Assembly (NCBI RefSeq): GCF_036924595.1
Contig: NZ_JAZHRV010000001.1
Location: forward strand, 3,968,001-4,032,000
DNA length: 64,000 bases
From: Bradyrhizobium algeriense
GTDB lineage: Bacteria > Pseudomonadota > Alphaproteobacteria > Rhizobiales > Xanthobacteraceae
Direction of reading: 5' to 3'
Below, piece by piece: positions 8,498 to 16,488 of this stretch; position 1 is the stretch's first letter; every line of letters begins with the position of its first letter. The translations under genes and the position numbers were made by a program. Under the pieces are notes generated by a model. It did no database searches, was not told the DNA's origin, and saw only the letters and a list, made by a program, of their open reading frames with translations.

Positions 8498-9475
8498 TCA
8501 AGTTTCCCCTCGATGCCCGTTCCACCAACGGCTCAGATCGGCAGCCGAGTCAGCGCAGTCGAACCGCGCGCGCCAGCCGAACTCCTCTTCCATGCGCGCG
8601 ACCGACAGCGGCGCCCGGTCAGCCGGACTATGCAGGTCGACCGTTGCCACCTCACCGGCATCCGTCAGCCGACAAATGAAGCCCGGGTGCAACGCGGCAA
8701 GCTCCCGGCCCCATTGCAACGCCGACCATTCCATGCCGGTTGAAATGTTGTAGAGCTGATGCTTTGGCCTCACAGCCTCGATCAGCAATGTCACGGCTTC
8801 CGCGACATCCACGGCATAGATCCAATCCCTGACGCCCGGACGCGATAGAACGGCCTCATACCCCTGCTGCATCGCGGCGAGAATCTGCGCTTGCGGGCTC
8901 GGCGTGTCGCGCACGTCGTTGCTTCGCTCCCAGGGCCCGAACACCGCGCTCAGCCGCACGCTGATGATCTCCTGTTGCCAGAGACCGGCCAGGCGCGCCG
9001 CGACCTTCTCGGACGCGAATTTGGTGATGGCGTAGAGCGATGCCGGATCGCAGGGTGTTTCTTCATCGAGCAGCACGTTCCGGAATGCGCTCGCGCCGTA
9101 AGCTGCCGCGGACGACAGATTGATGATGCGTTTAACACCGCTGCTTCGCGCCGCGATCAGGATCGGCGTCTGAGCCAGCAGGTTTACCCGCAAAATGGTC
9201 TCGGGATCGCTCGCCTCGCGCGCCGGTCCGGCGGTGATCGCGGCCCCCAGAATGATGGCGTCATAACCTGCGGCGATCACGCCCTCCACGGCTTGACTAT
9301 TGGTGACATCGCCCTGGATTACGGTCAGCCGATCGCCGTGAGAGGCAAGATCCTTTCTTGCGTCAGGCGGCAAGCCGGCGCGGTCGAACACTGTCACCGC
9401 GTGACCGCGTGACAGCAGTGCCGAAGCGATATTGAGCCCGACGAAACCGGTGCCGCCGAAGACAAGGATTCTCAT
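8498..9475 (-). CDS. NAD-dependent epimerase/dehydratase (extended SDR)
   Basis: The 325-residue protein begins with the extended-SDR nucleotide motif FGGTGFVG (6-13). It has an active-site Y148xxxK152 pair with SSAAAYG upstream, plus RDWIYAVDVAEAV, the usual motif before the substrate domain. Family members act on nucleotide sugars or on hydroxy/keto acids such as D-erythronate. Its place between a hydantoinase and an SDR makes a non-sugar substrate plausible. It ends one base before the SDR start and begins 31 bases after the hydantoinase stop. Confidence 0.85.
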   Translation of the reverse strand: MRILVFGGTGFVGLNIASALLSRGHAVTVFDRAGLPPDARKDLASHGDRLTVIQGDVTNSQAVEGVIAAGYDAIILGAAITAGPAREASDPETILRVNLLAQTPILIAARSSGVKRIINLSSAAAYGASAFRNVLLDEETPCDPASLYAITKFASEKVAARLAGLWQQEIISVRLSAVFGPWERSNDVRDTPSPQAQILAAMQQGYEAVLSRPGVRDWIYAVDVAEAVTLLIEAVRPKHQLYNISTGMEWSALQWGRELAALHPGFICRLTDAGEVATVDLHSPADRAPLSVARMEEEFGWRARFDCADSAADLSRWWNGHRGET

Positions 9476-9506
9476 CGCTCAATCCGAACACGTCGCGGCG
9501 GATGGA

Positions 9507-10976
9507 TCACAGCAGGGTCGCGCCGAAATTCTGCTCGGGATCCATGTCCGGCATCAGGCGCCCAGTCGGCTTCGCCGCCTCGCCTCCTGCGCGCGGGAGG
9601 AAGCGGCCCGAGCCTGCTTCGACCGACCGTTTGCCGTCCGCCACGATGACACGCCCGCGCGACAGCACCGTAACCGGCCAGCCCCGCAGCTTGCGGCCGG
9701 CGAAGGGCGTATAGCCCGCCAGATCATGCATCATGGCGTCGCTCAGCGTGACCTCTCGCGCCGGGTCCCAGATCGCGATGTCAGCATCGGCGCCAACCGC
9801 GATCGATCCCTTGCGCGGATGAAGATTGTAGATCTTCGCCGGCGCAGTCGCGGTCAGTTCGACGAATTTTTCGAGCCCCAGGCGGCCCTCGGACACCATG
9901 GCATCGAACAGCAGCGGCAACCGTACCTCTAGCCCCGGCAGGCCGTTCGCTACTTGCTTGAAATTGGGATTGGGGCCGGCGCGCAGTTTTCCGGTCTCAT
10001 CGAACCGGTACGGCGCATGATCGGATGAAACGGTCTGGAGATCGCCAAGCGCAAGCGCCTGCCACAGCGCTTCCTGGTCGGCGGCGCGGCGCGGCGGCGG
10101 GCTGCACATCCATTTGGCGCCTTCGACGCCGGGCTTGTCGAGATCGTCGGCGGTAAGAAAGAGATATTGCGGGCAGGTCTCCGCGAACACCTTCAGCCCC
10201 TGTCCGCGCGCATCGCGGATCACCTTGGCGCCTTCGGCGGTCGAGACGTGAAAGATCATGATCGGCTGATCGATCAGCGCGGCCATTCCGATCAGCCGGT
10301 TGAAGGCCTCCGCTTCCGAGACGCGGGCGTGGCTGATGGCGTGATATTTTGGATCGGTATAGCCGCGCGCCAGCAGCCGCTTCACCATCCAGGAAATGAT
10401 CCCGTGGTTCTCGGCATGCGCACAGAGCATCGCGCCGCCGTCGCGCGCCGCAAGCAGAATGTCGAGCAGCGGCTCGTCGTCGATCTTCAGGCGATCATAG
10501 GTCATGAAGATCTTGATCGAGCCATGGCCCTGCTTGATCAGCGCCGGCAAATCATTTTCCAACGTTTCCCTGGTCGGATCGGCGATGATCATGTGAAAGG
10601 CATAGTCGATCACGGCGCCCTTTCTCGCGAGCGCGTGATACTCCTCCAGCACCTGGGGCAGTTTCATGCCGACATGTTGGGCCGCAAACGGAATCACGGT
10701 GGTGGTGCCGCCGAAGGCTGCCGAGACGGTCGCGCTCTCGAACGTATCGGCGTTCACGATGCCTGCAGCGGAGAGCTGCTCGATATGGGCGTGGCTGTCG
10801 ACACCGCCGGGCAGCACCAGCTTGCCCCGCGCGTCGATCTCCCGCCGCGCGCCCGGCAGCCCGCGGCCGACGGCGACGATCGTTTCACCGGAAATGGCGA
10901 CGTCGGCCTCGAATACATCACTCACGGTCGCGACGCGTCCGCCGCGAATGAGAAGGTCGTAGGCGGGCTCGGTCAT
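9507..10976 (-). CDS. hydA: Dihydropyrimidinase / D-hydantoinase
   Basis: The 489-residue enzyme opens the amide ring of hydantoins or dihydropyrimidines to N-carbamoyl amino acids. All binuclear-metal ligands are present: H62 and H64 (DSHAHIE), the carboxylated lysine K155 (SIKIFMTY), H187 (CAHAEN), H243 (FHVST) and D319 (SSDHAPY). The start at 10976 is favoured by GGAGA about seven bases upstream; an in-frame start at 11024 lacks this. It heads the operon that continues to 1013. A sigma-54 promoter (11033-11048) precedes it. With the racemase and two N-carbamoyl-D-amino-acid hydrolases nearby, it can form a full hydantoin-to-amino-acid route. Confidence 0.93.
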   Translation of the reverse strand: MTEPAYDLLIRGGRVATVSDVFEADVAISGETIVAVGRGLPGARREIDARGKLVLPGGVDSHAHIEQLSAAGIVNADTFESATVSAAFGGTTTVIPFAAQHVGMKLPQVLEEYHALARKGAVIDYAFHMIIADPTRETLENDLPALIKQGHGSIKIFMTYDRLKIDDEPLLDILLAARDGGAMLCAHAENHGIISWMVKRLLARGYTDPKYHAISHARVSEAEAFNRLIGMAALIDQPIMIFHVSTAEGAKVIRDARGQGLKVFAETCPQYLFLTADDLDKPGVEGAKWMCSPPPRRAADQEALWQALALGDLQTVSSDHAPYRFDETGKLRAGPNPNFKQVANGLPGLEVRLPLLFDAMVSEGRLGLEKFVELTATAPAKIYNLHPRKGSIAVGADADIAIWDPAREVTLSDAMMHDLAGYTPFAGRKLRGWPVTVLSRGRVIVADGKRSVEAGSGRFLPRAGGEAAKPTGRLMPDMDPEQNFGATLL

Positions 10977-11032
10977 GGCAAAGTCTCCAACTATTGAGTC
11001 CTGAATCCTAAGTCTTGCATTCACCGGATAAA

Positions 11033-11048
11033 AGCACAGATCGTGCCG
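11033..11048 (-). promoter_or_regulatory. Sigma-54 (-24/-12) promoter for the hydantoinase operon
   Basis: Minus-strand CGGCACGATCTGTGCT matches the RpoN consensus with two mismatches and correct GG-N10-GC spacing. The start is predicted near 11022, about 46 bases before the ATG at 10976. It lies back to back with a second sigma-54 element (11099-11114) that serves the racemase. Confidence 0.6.
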
Positions 11049-11098
11049 TTACCCTCCCTTGCGCTTTCGCGGCAGACAGTGGACCATGCATCACTGGA

Positions 11099-11114
11099 TG
11101 GCACGGTCATTGCC
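11099..11114 (+). promoter_or_regulatory. Sigma-54 (-24/-12) promoter for the hydantoin racemase
   Basis: TGGCACGGTCATTGCC agrees with TGGCACG-N4-TTGCW at every defined position except the last. It is one of the best matches in the window. The predicted start is near 11124, leaving a leader of about 59 bases before the ATG at 11183. Confidence 0.7.
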
Positions 11115-11182
11115 TCCATTGTCGTCTTGTTGCGCGCCGGTCTCGCGGTATCAACCGACGCATCATCCCGCAGGAAAATACC

Positions 11183-11845
11183 ATGTCCCGGCCACGCATT
11201 CTCGTCATCAATCCCAACTCCAACCAACTCGTCACACAAGGGCTGGAGCAAGCCTTGAAGCCGCTTGGCTTTGAAGGCGGACCGGAGATTGTCTGCGAGA
11301 CGCTGACTGAAGGCCCCTACGGGATCGAAAGCCAGGCCGACGTCGATGGCGTGGCGATGCCGCTGCGCCGCCTCGTCGAAGGCGACAACCATTCGGCCGC
11401 CTTTGTCATCGCCTGCTACAGCGATCCGGGCCTGCACGTCTGCCGCGAAGCCACCGACCGGCCCGTGTTCGGCATCGCCGAATGCGGTGTGCTGACAGCG
11501 CTCGCGCGCGCTGAAACCTTCGGCGTCATTGCAATCGCACAGCGCTCGATCCGCCGCCATGTCCGCTACCTCAGGCAGATGGGTTTGATGGATCGCCTGA
11601 CCAGGGAACGGCCGCTCAACATGAGTGTGGCGGAGACAGCGTCGGGCGAAGGAACGCTCGCGAAGATGATCGAGGTCGGGCGCGCGCTCAAGGACGAAGA
11701 CGGATCCGGCGCCATCGTGATGGGCTGTGCCGGCATGGCGCGTCATCGCCGGCCGCTGGAGCAGGCGCTCGGGATTCCCGTGATCGACCCGACCCAGGCG
11801 GCCGTGACCATGGCGCTGGGCACCGTGCAGTTCTCGCATCACTGA
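11183..11845 (+). CDS. Hydantoin racemase (Asp/Glu racemase family)
   Basis: The 220-residue cofactor-independent racemase has a pair of catalytic cysteines, C78 (IACYSDPG) and C182 (VMGCAGM). It opens with ILVINPNSN, typical of HyuE-type hydantoin racemases. It should racemise 5-substituted hydantoins so that the D-specific hydantoinase can consume both isomers. The ATG at 11183 follows AGGAAA at a good distance; an upstream in-frame start lacks a ribosome site. It is divergent from the hydantoinase and overlaps the end of the flavin reductase gene by seven bases, tail to tail. Confidence 0.9.
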   Translation: MSRPRILVINPNSNQLVTQGLEQALKPLGFEGGPEIVCETLTEGPYGIESQADVDGVAMPLRRLVEGDNHSAAFVIACYSDPGLHVCREATDRPVFGIAECGVLTALARAETFGVIAIAQRSIRRHVRYLRQMGLMDRLTRERPLNMSVAETASGEGTLAKMIEVGRALKDEDGSGAIVMGCAGMARHRRPLEQALGIPVIDPTQAAVTMALGTVQFSHH

Positions 11846-12498
11846 TTTTGGTCGGACGTTTCGGCCGCTCCGTTGCGCAGGAGCCATTGCGCGTGGCTTT
11901 CGCGCGCCAGCGTAAAGGTATCGCGTTGGGCGGCGTAGAGATTGCCGAACAAGCGGCCGATCGGCTGGTAGGCCTCGAAATCGACATACATCTTTTCCTG
12001 GTCGATCAGGCCCTCGCGCGCGTGCAGGCGCAGCACCTCACCGACGAGAAGCTCACGGCCGGGCCCGAAGGCGAGTGCGACATGCTGCCGGCATTCGAGC
12101 GCAAAAGGTGCCGCAGCCAATCGCGGCACCGCGATATCGATCGACGGCAGTGTCTTTAGCCCCGTCGCCTCCACTTCGCTGTCACCGGAGGGAAAATCGA
12201 TCGCGCAGTCGTTCATGGTTGCGGCCAGCGCCTCGTCCACCAAGTGCACAACGAACTGCCCGCTGCGGTGGATGTTGCGCGTGGTGTCCTTTGGGCTGAA
12301 ATCCGCCTTGTGCTGCAGGCCGAGTACCAGAAGGGGCGGATCTTCGGAGAAGACGTTGAAGAAGCTGAACGGAGCCGCGTTGACGCTGCCGTTCTCGTCG
12401 AGCGTCGTGACCAGCGCGATCGGCCGCGGCACGACGATCCCGCACAGCAGCTTGTACCGGTCGTGGGGGGCAAGTTCGCGGAAGGAGATACCGGACAT
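11839..12498 (-). CDS. Flavin reductase-like FMN-binding protein
   Basis: The 219-residue protein belongs to the flavin-reductase/DIM6-NTAB family. It has GIVVPRPIALVTTLDENGSVNAAPFSFFN-like opening strands (about 20-48) and KDTTRNI (about 70-76), both typical of FMN-binding split barrels. Members reduce free FMN for a partner monooxygenase or act as single-component flavoproteins. The only obvious flavoenzyme nearby (6302-7738) appears to bind its own FAD and NADPH, so the partner is unclear. It starts one base after the stop of the N-carbamoyl hydrolase gene and must be cotranscribed with it. Confidence 0.85.
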   Translation of the reverse strand: MSGISFRELAPHDRYKLLCGIVVPRPIALVTTLDENGSVNAAPFSFFNVFSEDPPLLVLGLQHKADFSPKDTTRNIHRSGQFVVHLVDEALAATMNDCAIDFPSGDSEVEATGLKTLPSIDIAVPRLAAAPFALECRQHVALAFGPGRELLVGEVLRLHAREGLIDQEKMYVDFEAYQPIGRLFGNLYAAQRDTFTLARESHAQWLLRNGAAETSDQNQ

Positions 12499-13431
12499 CT
12501 AGTTTTCCGGAGGCGGCACCGCGCCGGTGCGGCTGGTGATCAGGCCGTAATGCTCAATGCGGCGGTGCAGCGCGAAATTGAAGATCGTGTTCTTGCCGAA
12601 GATGGTGGCGTCGAGATCGCAGGGGTGAACCAGCAGCTCATCCTCTTCGGTCTTGGCCTCGACAACGATCTCGCCGTCCGGATCGACAATCAGGCTGCCG
12701 CCAATCAAGGGGTGGCCATCCTCCACCCCGGCCTTGGCGACGCATACGACCCAGGTGGAATTCTGGTAGGCGCCGGCCTGCGCGGAAAGCCGGTTGTGGA
12801 ACAGCCGCTTTTCTGGCCCCTCCTCGATCTTCTCGGCATTGACCGAGGGCGTGTTGTAGCCGATCAGCACCATCTCGACGCCTTGCAGGCCCATCACGCG
12901 ATAGGTCTCCGGCCAGCGCCGGTCGTTGCAGACCGCCATGCCGAAGATGCCGCCGAGCGCGCGCCAGACGTTGAAGCCGAGATCGCCCGGCTCGAAGTAG
13001 CGCTTCTCCAGATGCTGGAACGCGCGTTTCGTGTCGAATTCCGAATGACCGGGCAGATGAACCTTGCGGTACTTGCCGACAATTTTCGCGGATTGGTCGG
13101 TGAGGATGCAGGTGTTGAAATAATGCCCGTCCGGCGTCAGTTCGGCATAGCCAAAATTCATTGCCATCCCGTGGTGGGCGGCCCGCTCAAACAAGGGCCT
13201 TGTCGCCGCATTCGGCATCTCGCGTTCGAACCAGGTATCGACCTCGGCCTGATCCTCCATGTACCAGCGCGGAAAGAACGTGGTGAGCGCGAGCTCCGGA
13301 TAGACGATCAGATCAGCGCCCTTCGCCTTGGCTTCATCCATCAGCGCGATCATGCGCTTGACGACGGCTTCGCGGCTGTCGGCTTTCTGGATTCGGCCCA
13401 ACTGGGCGGCGGCAACGTTGATGACGCGCAT
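12499..13431 (-). CDS. N-carbamoyl-D-amino-acid hydrolase (nitrilase superfamily)
   Basis: The 310-residue enzyme splits N-carbamoyl-D-amino acids to the D-amino acid, CO2 and ammonia. The catalytic triad of the nitrilase superfamily is clear: E46 (YPELALTTFFPRW), K123 (GKYRKVHLPG) and C168 (VCNDRRWPE). All lie in motifs nearly identical to those of the Agrobacterium D-carbamoylases. The start at 13431 gives the usual N-terminus; in-frame starts at 13455 and 13473 would add residues not seen in the family. It completes the hydantoinase route. A paralogue lies at 31177-32175. Confidence 0.9.
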   Translation of the reverse strand: MRVINVAAAQLGRIQKADSREAVVKRMIALMDEAKAKGADLIVYPELALTTFFPRWYMEDQAEVDTWFEREMPNAATRPLFERAAHHGMAMNFGYAELTPDGHYFNTCILTDQSAKIVGKYRKVHLPGHSEFDTKRAFQHLEKRYFEPGDLGFNVWRALGGIFGMAVCNDRRWPETYRVMGLQGVEMVLIGYNTPSVNAEKIEEGPEKRLFHNRLSAQAGAYQNSTWVVCVAKAGVEDGHPLIGGSLIVDPDGEIVVEAKTEEDELLVHPCDLDATIFGKNTIFNFALHRRIEHYGLITSRTGAVPPPEN

Positions 13432-13841
13432 GGACAACTTTCTGGATGCTTCCATTTGAGGCGATGCTTGCATGAAAATGAAGCAGTCTGCGGAGCTCGG
13501 AATCCTATCCGGCTCGATCGACGTCGGCAGTTAAAGTTTTGGCTCACACGAAGTCAATTCTGGAGACAGTTCGCGAGACGCACGTCAGTTCTGCGTTTCT
13601 GCTTGTCACCGCGAGCACCAGTTCTGAAGCGCCGACGGTCGCCAACTCAATCAAGCCACAGGTTGTCGTGGGGGCCACGCGCACCGTACCTGATCGCGCG
13701 CGTCAAGCGCACGACGAATAGTCCCGCTTCTCGATCTCGTTTTCCGCGATGACCCGCGGGCGCAAGAACCGGCACCCCAGCCCTCCGCACCGAAAGGGTT
13801 AACGGCTGGTATGTCCTGACGTACCCGAACTCAAATCGCCG

Positions 13842-13869
13842 TTGTGTTCGGTCGAAATCTGACTATACT
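13842..13869 (+). promoter_or_regulatory. Candidate sigma-70 promoter of the URC operon
   Basis: TTGTGT (13842-13847) and TATACT (13864-13869) are separated by 16 bases. The -10 matches the consensus at five of six positions, the -35 at three. Transcription would begin near 13876, about 86 bases before the ATG at 13962. No sigma-54 site was seen here, unlike for most neighbouring units. Confidence 0.4.
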
Positions 13870-13874
13870 ACTGT

Positions 13875-13937
13875 CTCAGCCGCAGCCGCTGCTGAGATTT
13901 TGATGTTGGTGACCAGGCCCGTCTATTTAGGCGGGCC
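13875..13937 (+). promoter_or_regulatory. Two consecutive hairpins in the URC leader
   Basis: The first inverted repeat is CTCAGC...GCTGAG (13875-13896). The second is GGCCCGTCTA-TT-TAGGCGGGCC (13916-13937), a nearly perfect ten-pair stem with one G-U pair, ending 24 bases before the start codon. Neither is followed by a T run, so simple termination is unlikely. A role in RNA stability or translation control is possible. No known riboswitch consensus, including FMN, was recognised. Confidence 0.45.
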
Positions 13938-13961
13938 GTCGCCGTTTCAGGGTTCGTGGCG

Positions 13962-15212
13962 ATGACTCGTTCCAATCGGATTGATCATATTCGCATTACG
14001 TCGCACCCGGCACCGGGTGCCAAGCTTAAATTCCCGATCGCCTGGGGCGCAACCAGCGCGCGCGAACGCGGACCGGTGATCGGCACGGTGTCGCGCCCGC
14101 AGGACCGCAACGTGATCGGCACCCACGGCGGCTCCTATTCGGTCTATCGCGCGCTCGCCGTCTCGTCCGGCGCCCTCGACCCGATCCGACGTCCGGACCT
14201 CACCAATACCCACCCTGCTGAAACGATCGGGCCGTTTCCGCAATGGACCGAGCCGCAGCGGATCGTCTCGCTCGATCCATGGGGACATCTCGCCGCGGAG
14301 ACCTTCGCGAGCGAGATCACTGAGGGCATCGACATCCGTCCGAGTATTGCCATCACGCGTGCCCGTCTTGATCTGCCCGAACTGCAGGCAGCGATCGAGG
14401 CTGGACGGCTCAGGCAGGATGGCACGGTCGTGCACAAGAATGGCAGCGTCTCCGTGGTCAAGATCGCGATCGACCCGGTCTGGTATCTGCCCGGCCTGGC
14501 GGCGCGCTTCGCAACCACCGAGAACAATCTGCGCCGGCAACTGTTCGAACAGACCGCCGGCATGTTTCCGGAACTGGTGACGCGGCCCGATCTGCATGTC
14601 TTTCTGCCGCCGATCGGCGGCACCACAGCCTATCTGTTCGGCGACGTCAGCAAACTGCCGGACCACTCAACCAAGATAACCTGCCGCGTGCATGATGAAT
14701 GCAACGGCTCCGACGTGTTTGGTTCTGACATCTGCACCTGCCGTCCCTACCTCATTCACGGCATCGAGGAATGCGCGCGCGCAGGCCAAAGCGGCGGGCT
14801 CGGCATCATCATCTACAATCGCAAGGAAGGCCGCGCGCTCGGCGAAGTGACCAAATTTCTCGTCTACAACGCCCGCAAGCGGCAGGAAGGCGGCGACGCC
14901 GCCGCCCAGTATTTCGAGCGTACCGAATGCGTCGCCGGCGTGCAGGACGCCCGCTTCCAGCAACTGATGCCGGACGTGGTGCACTGGCTCGGCCTCAAGC
15001 GGATCGACCGCTTCGTTTCCATGAGCGACATGAAGCACGACGCGCTCACCGGCCAGGGCATCGAAATCGTCGAGCGTGTGCCTATCCCCGACGACATGAT
15101 CCCGGCCGACGCCCATGTGGAAATCGCGGCCAAGAAGGCCGCGGGTTACTACACGCCCGAGCCGCAGCAAGACCCGGACAACCCGGTCGGCCGTTCGCTC
15201 GAAAAATATTGA
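13962..15212 (+). CDS. Urc1-like GTP cyclohydrolase II homologue (uracil catabolism)
   Basis: The 416-residue protein has about 235 residues of its own followed by a GTP-cyclohydrolase-II domain. The domain keeps the zinc cysteines C247, C258 and C260 (VHDECNGSDVFGSDICTC) and the catalytic D329-A-R331 (GVQDARF). It ends in the typical IEIVERVPI. Unlike RibA, it has the long N-terminal extension and sits in an operon with DUF1688 and uracil phosphoribosyltransferase genes. That trio is the Urc1-Urc4-Urc6 set of the URC route, in which uracil is degraded via a ribosylurea-type intermediate. The ATG at 13962 has CAGGG nine bases ahead; a GTG at 13956 is too close to it. A role in riboflavin synthesis is unlikely. 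Confidence 0.85.
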   Translation: MTRSNRIDHIRITSHPAPGAKLKFPIAWGATSARERGPVIGTVSRPQDRNVIGTHGGSYSVYRALAVSSGALDPIRRPDLTNTHPAETIGPFPQWTEPQRIVSLDPWGHLAAETFASEITEGIDIRPSIAITRARLDLPELQAAIEAGRLRQDGTVVHKNGSVSVVKIAIDPVWYLPGLAARFATTENNLRRQLFEQTAGMFPELVTRPDLHVFLPPIGGTTAYLFGDVSKLPDHSTKITCRVHDECNGSDVFGSDICTCRPYLIHGIEECARAGQSGGLGIIIYNRKEGRALGEVTKFLVYNARKRQEGGDAAAQYFERTECVAGVQDARFQQLMPDVVHWLGLKRIDRFVSMSDMKHDALTGQGIEIVERVPIPDDMIPADAHVEIAAKKAAGYYTPEPQQDPDNPVGRSLEKY

Positions 15213-15226
15213 GAGAGGCGGCGGCC

Positions 15227-16471
15227 TTGTCCCTTGCAAATCCGGAGGCGTCAGCCGCTTTGACGCTACTAAGTGCGACGGCAGTCCGCGAGCGCGCGCA
15301 CCGCATGCTCGCCATCGGCCTTGAAGACAGGCTTCCAAACTTCCGCATCGACCTCGATCGCATGGACGGCGCGGTCGATCTGGTGCTGGAAACGACGCGC
15401 AACGCCTACCCTTCGTTCGACGTGCCGTTTCATTCGCGCTGGCGGCACTTCGTCACCGATGGGGATAATCGTTGGGCTGCTGTCGCCGACCGGACCGGCT
15501 GGCACGATCGCGCGGCCCGCGCCCGGGCCGAATTCGATCTGGCCATTGTCAGCGTCTTCCTGGATGCCGGCGCCGGTCCATCGTGGCGCTATCGTGATCC
15601 CAAAACCGGATCGGCGATCGGCCGTTCGGAAGGCTTGGGGCTGGCCAGCCTTGCCATGTTCACGGGTGGCGCATTCTCGGCAGCCCCGCTTGAGCCCTTG
15701 CGCGTCGATGCCGGCGTGCTCGCGAATCTTGGCGTTGCCGACCTCGAACGCGGCATGCAAGTCTCGGATGCCAATCCGCTGGTCGGGATGGACGGCCGCG
15801 CTGACCTGTTGCGTCGCCTGGGCCGGCTGGTGGCCTCGAAACCGGAAATATTCGGCAGCCGCGACATGCCGCGGCCCGGCGGCCTGTTCGACCGGCTTGC
15901 GATGCTGGCGGAGGGTGGAAACCTGCCCGCCCCGACGATTTTAACTGAACTGCTGCAACAACTCGGGCCGATCTGGCCGTCGCGGCTGACGCTGGGCGGG
16001 ATCGCGCTCGGCGATTGCTGGCGGCATCCGGCGTTGACGACCGCGGATGCGACCAATGGCCTGGTGCCGCTGCACAAGCTCTCGCAGTGGCTGGCATACT
16101 CTCTCATCGAACCGCTGCAGACATCCGGCATCAGCGTGACCGATATCGACGGCCTGACCGGCCTTGCCGAATATCGCAATGGCGGGCTGTTCGTCGATAC
16201 CGGCGTGCTCGCATTTCGCGATGCAGCAGCAGCGCAGCAAGAACACGAGGTATCGTCACAGTTGGTCGTGGAATGGCGGGCGCTGACGGTGGCGCTGCTC
16301 GACCGCGTGGCCGATGGTCTGCGGCATCGGCTAGGACGCGATGCCACGTCGATGCCGCTGGCGAAAATTCTGGAGGGCGGCACGTGGGCTGCGGGCCGAC
16401 GGCTGGCGCGCGAACGCCGCCCCGACGCGTCGCCTCCGGTAAAAGTCATCAGCGACGGTACGGTATTCTAG
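15227..16471 (+). CDS. Urc4-like DUF1688 protein (uracil catabolism)
   Basis: The 414-residue protein is recognised as the DUF1688/Urc4 family by its order in the operon, its length, and segments such as [14 protein letters not shown] and [19 protein letters not shown]. It contains no well-known catalytic motif that I can identify. Its biochemical step in the URC route is not clear from sequence. The frame has no ATG before residue 59. The best start is TTG at 15227, nine bases after GAGAGAGG; a TTG at 15209 overlapping the Urc1 stop is the alternative. It lies between Urc1 and the phosphoribosyltransferase in one operon. Confidence 0.8.
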   Translation: MSLANPEASAALTLLSATAVRERAHRMLAIGLEDRLPNFRIDLDRMDGAVDLVLETTRNAYPSFDVPFHSRWRHFVTDGDNRWAAVADRTGWHDRAARARAEFDLAIVSVFLDAGAGPSWRYRDPKTGSAIGRSEGLGLASLAMFTGGAFSAAPLEPLRVDAGVLANLGVADLERGMQVSDANPLVGMDGRADLLRRLGRLVASKPEIFGSRDMPRPGGLFDRLAMLAEGGNLPAPTILTELLQQLGPIWPSRLTLGGIALGDCWRHPALTTADATNGLVPLHKLSQWLAYSLIEPLQTSGISVTDIDGLTGLAEYRNGGLFVDTGVLAFRDAAAAQQEHEVSSQLVVEWRALTVALLDRVADGLRHRLGRDATSMPLAKILEGGTWAAGRRLARERRPDASPPVKVISDGTVF

Positions 16472-16488
16472 ATCCGAGGTCAGAGAAA

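Larger units (their letters stand above)
13432..13961. other. 530-base divergent intergenic region
   Basis: This is the longest non-coding stretch, between the N-carbamoyl hydrolase (-) and the Urc1-like gene (+). Its right third holds a sigma-70-like promoter and a leader with two hairpins, described separately. I saw no sigma-54 element on either strand and no convincing ORF; frames here are short and have no recognisable motifs. The left part presumably carries the promoter for the minus-strand genes, but none could be assigned. Confidence 0.7.

Noticed and set aside
13962..15212. Assignment as ribA for riboflavin synthesis, with an FMN riboswitch upstream
   Set aside because: The GTP-cyclohydrolase-II domain is preceded by about 235 extra residues, no other rib gene is near, the operon partners are DUF1688 and uracil phosphoribosyltransferase, and no FMN riboswitch consensus is seen.
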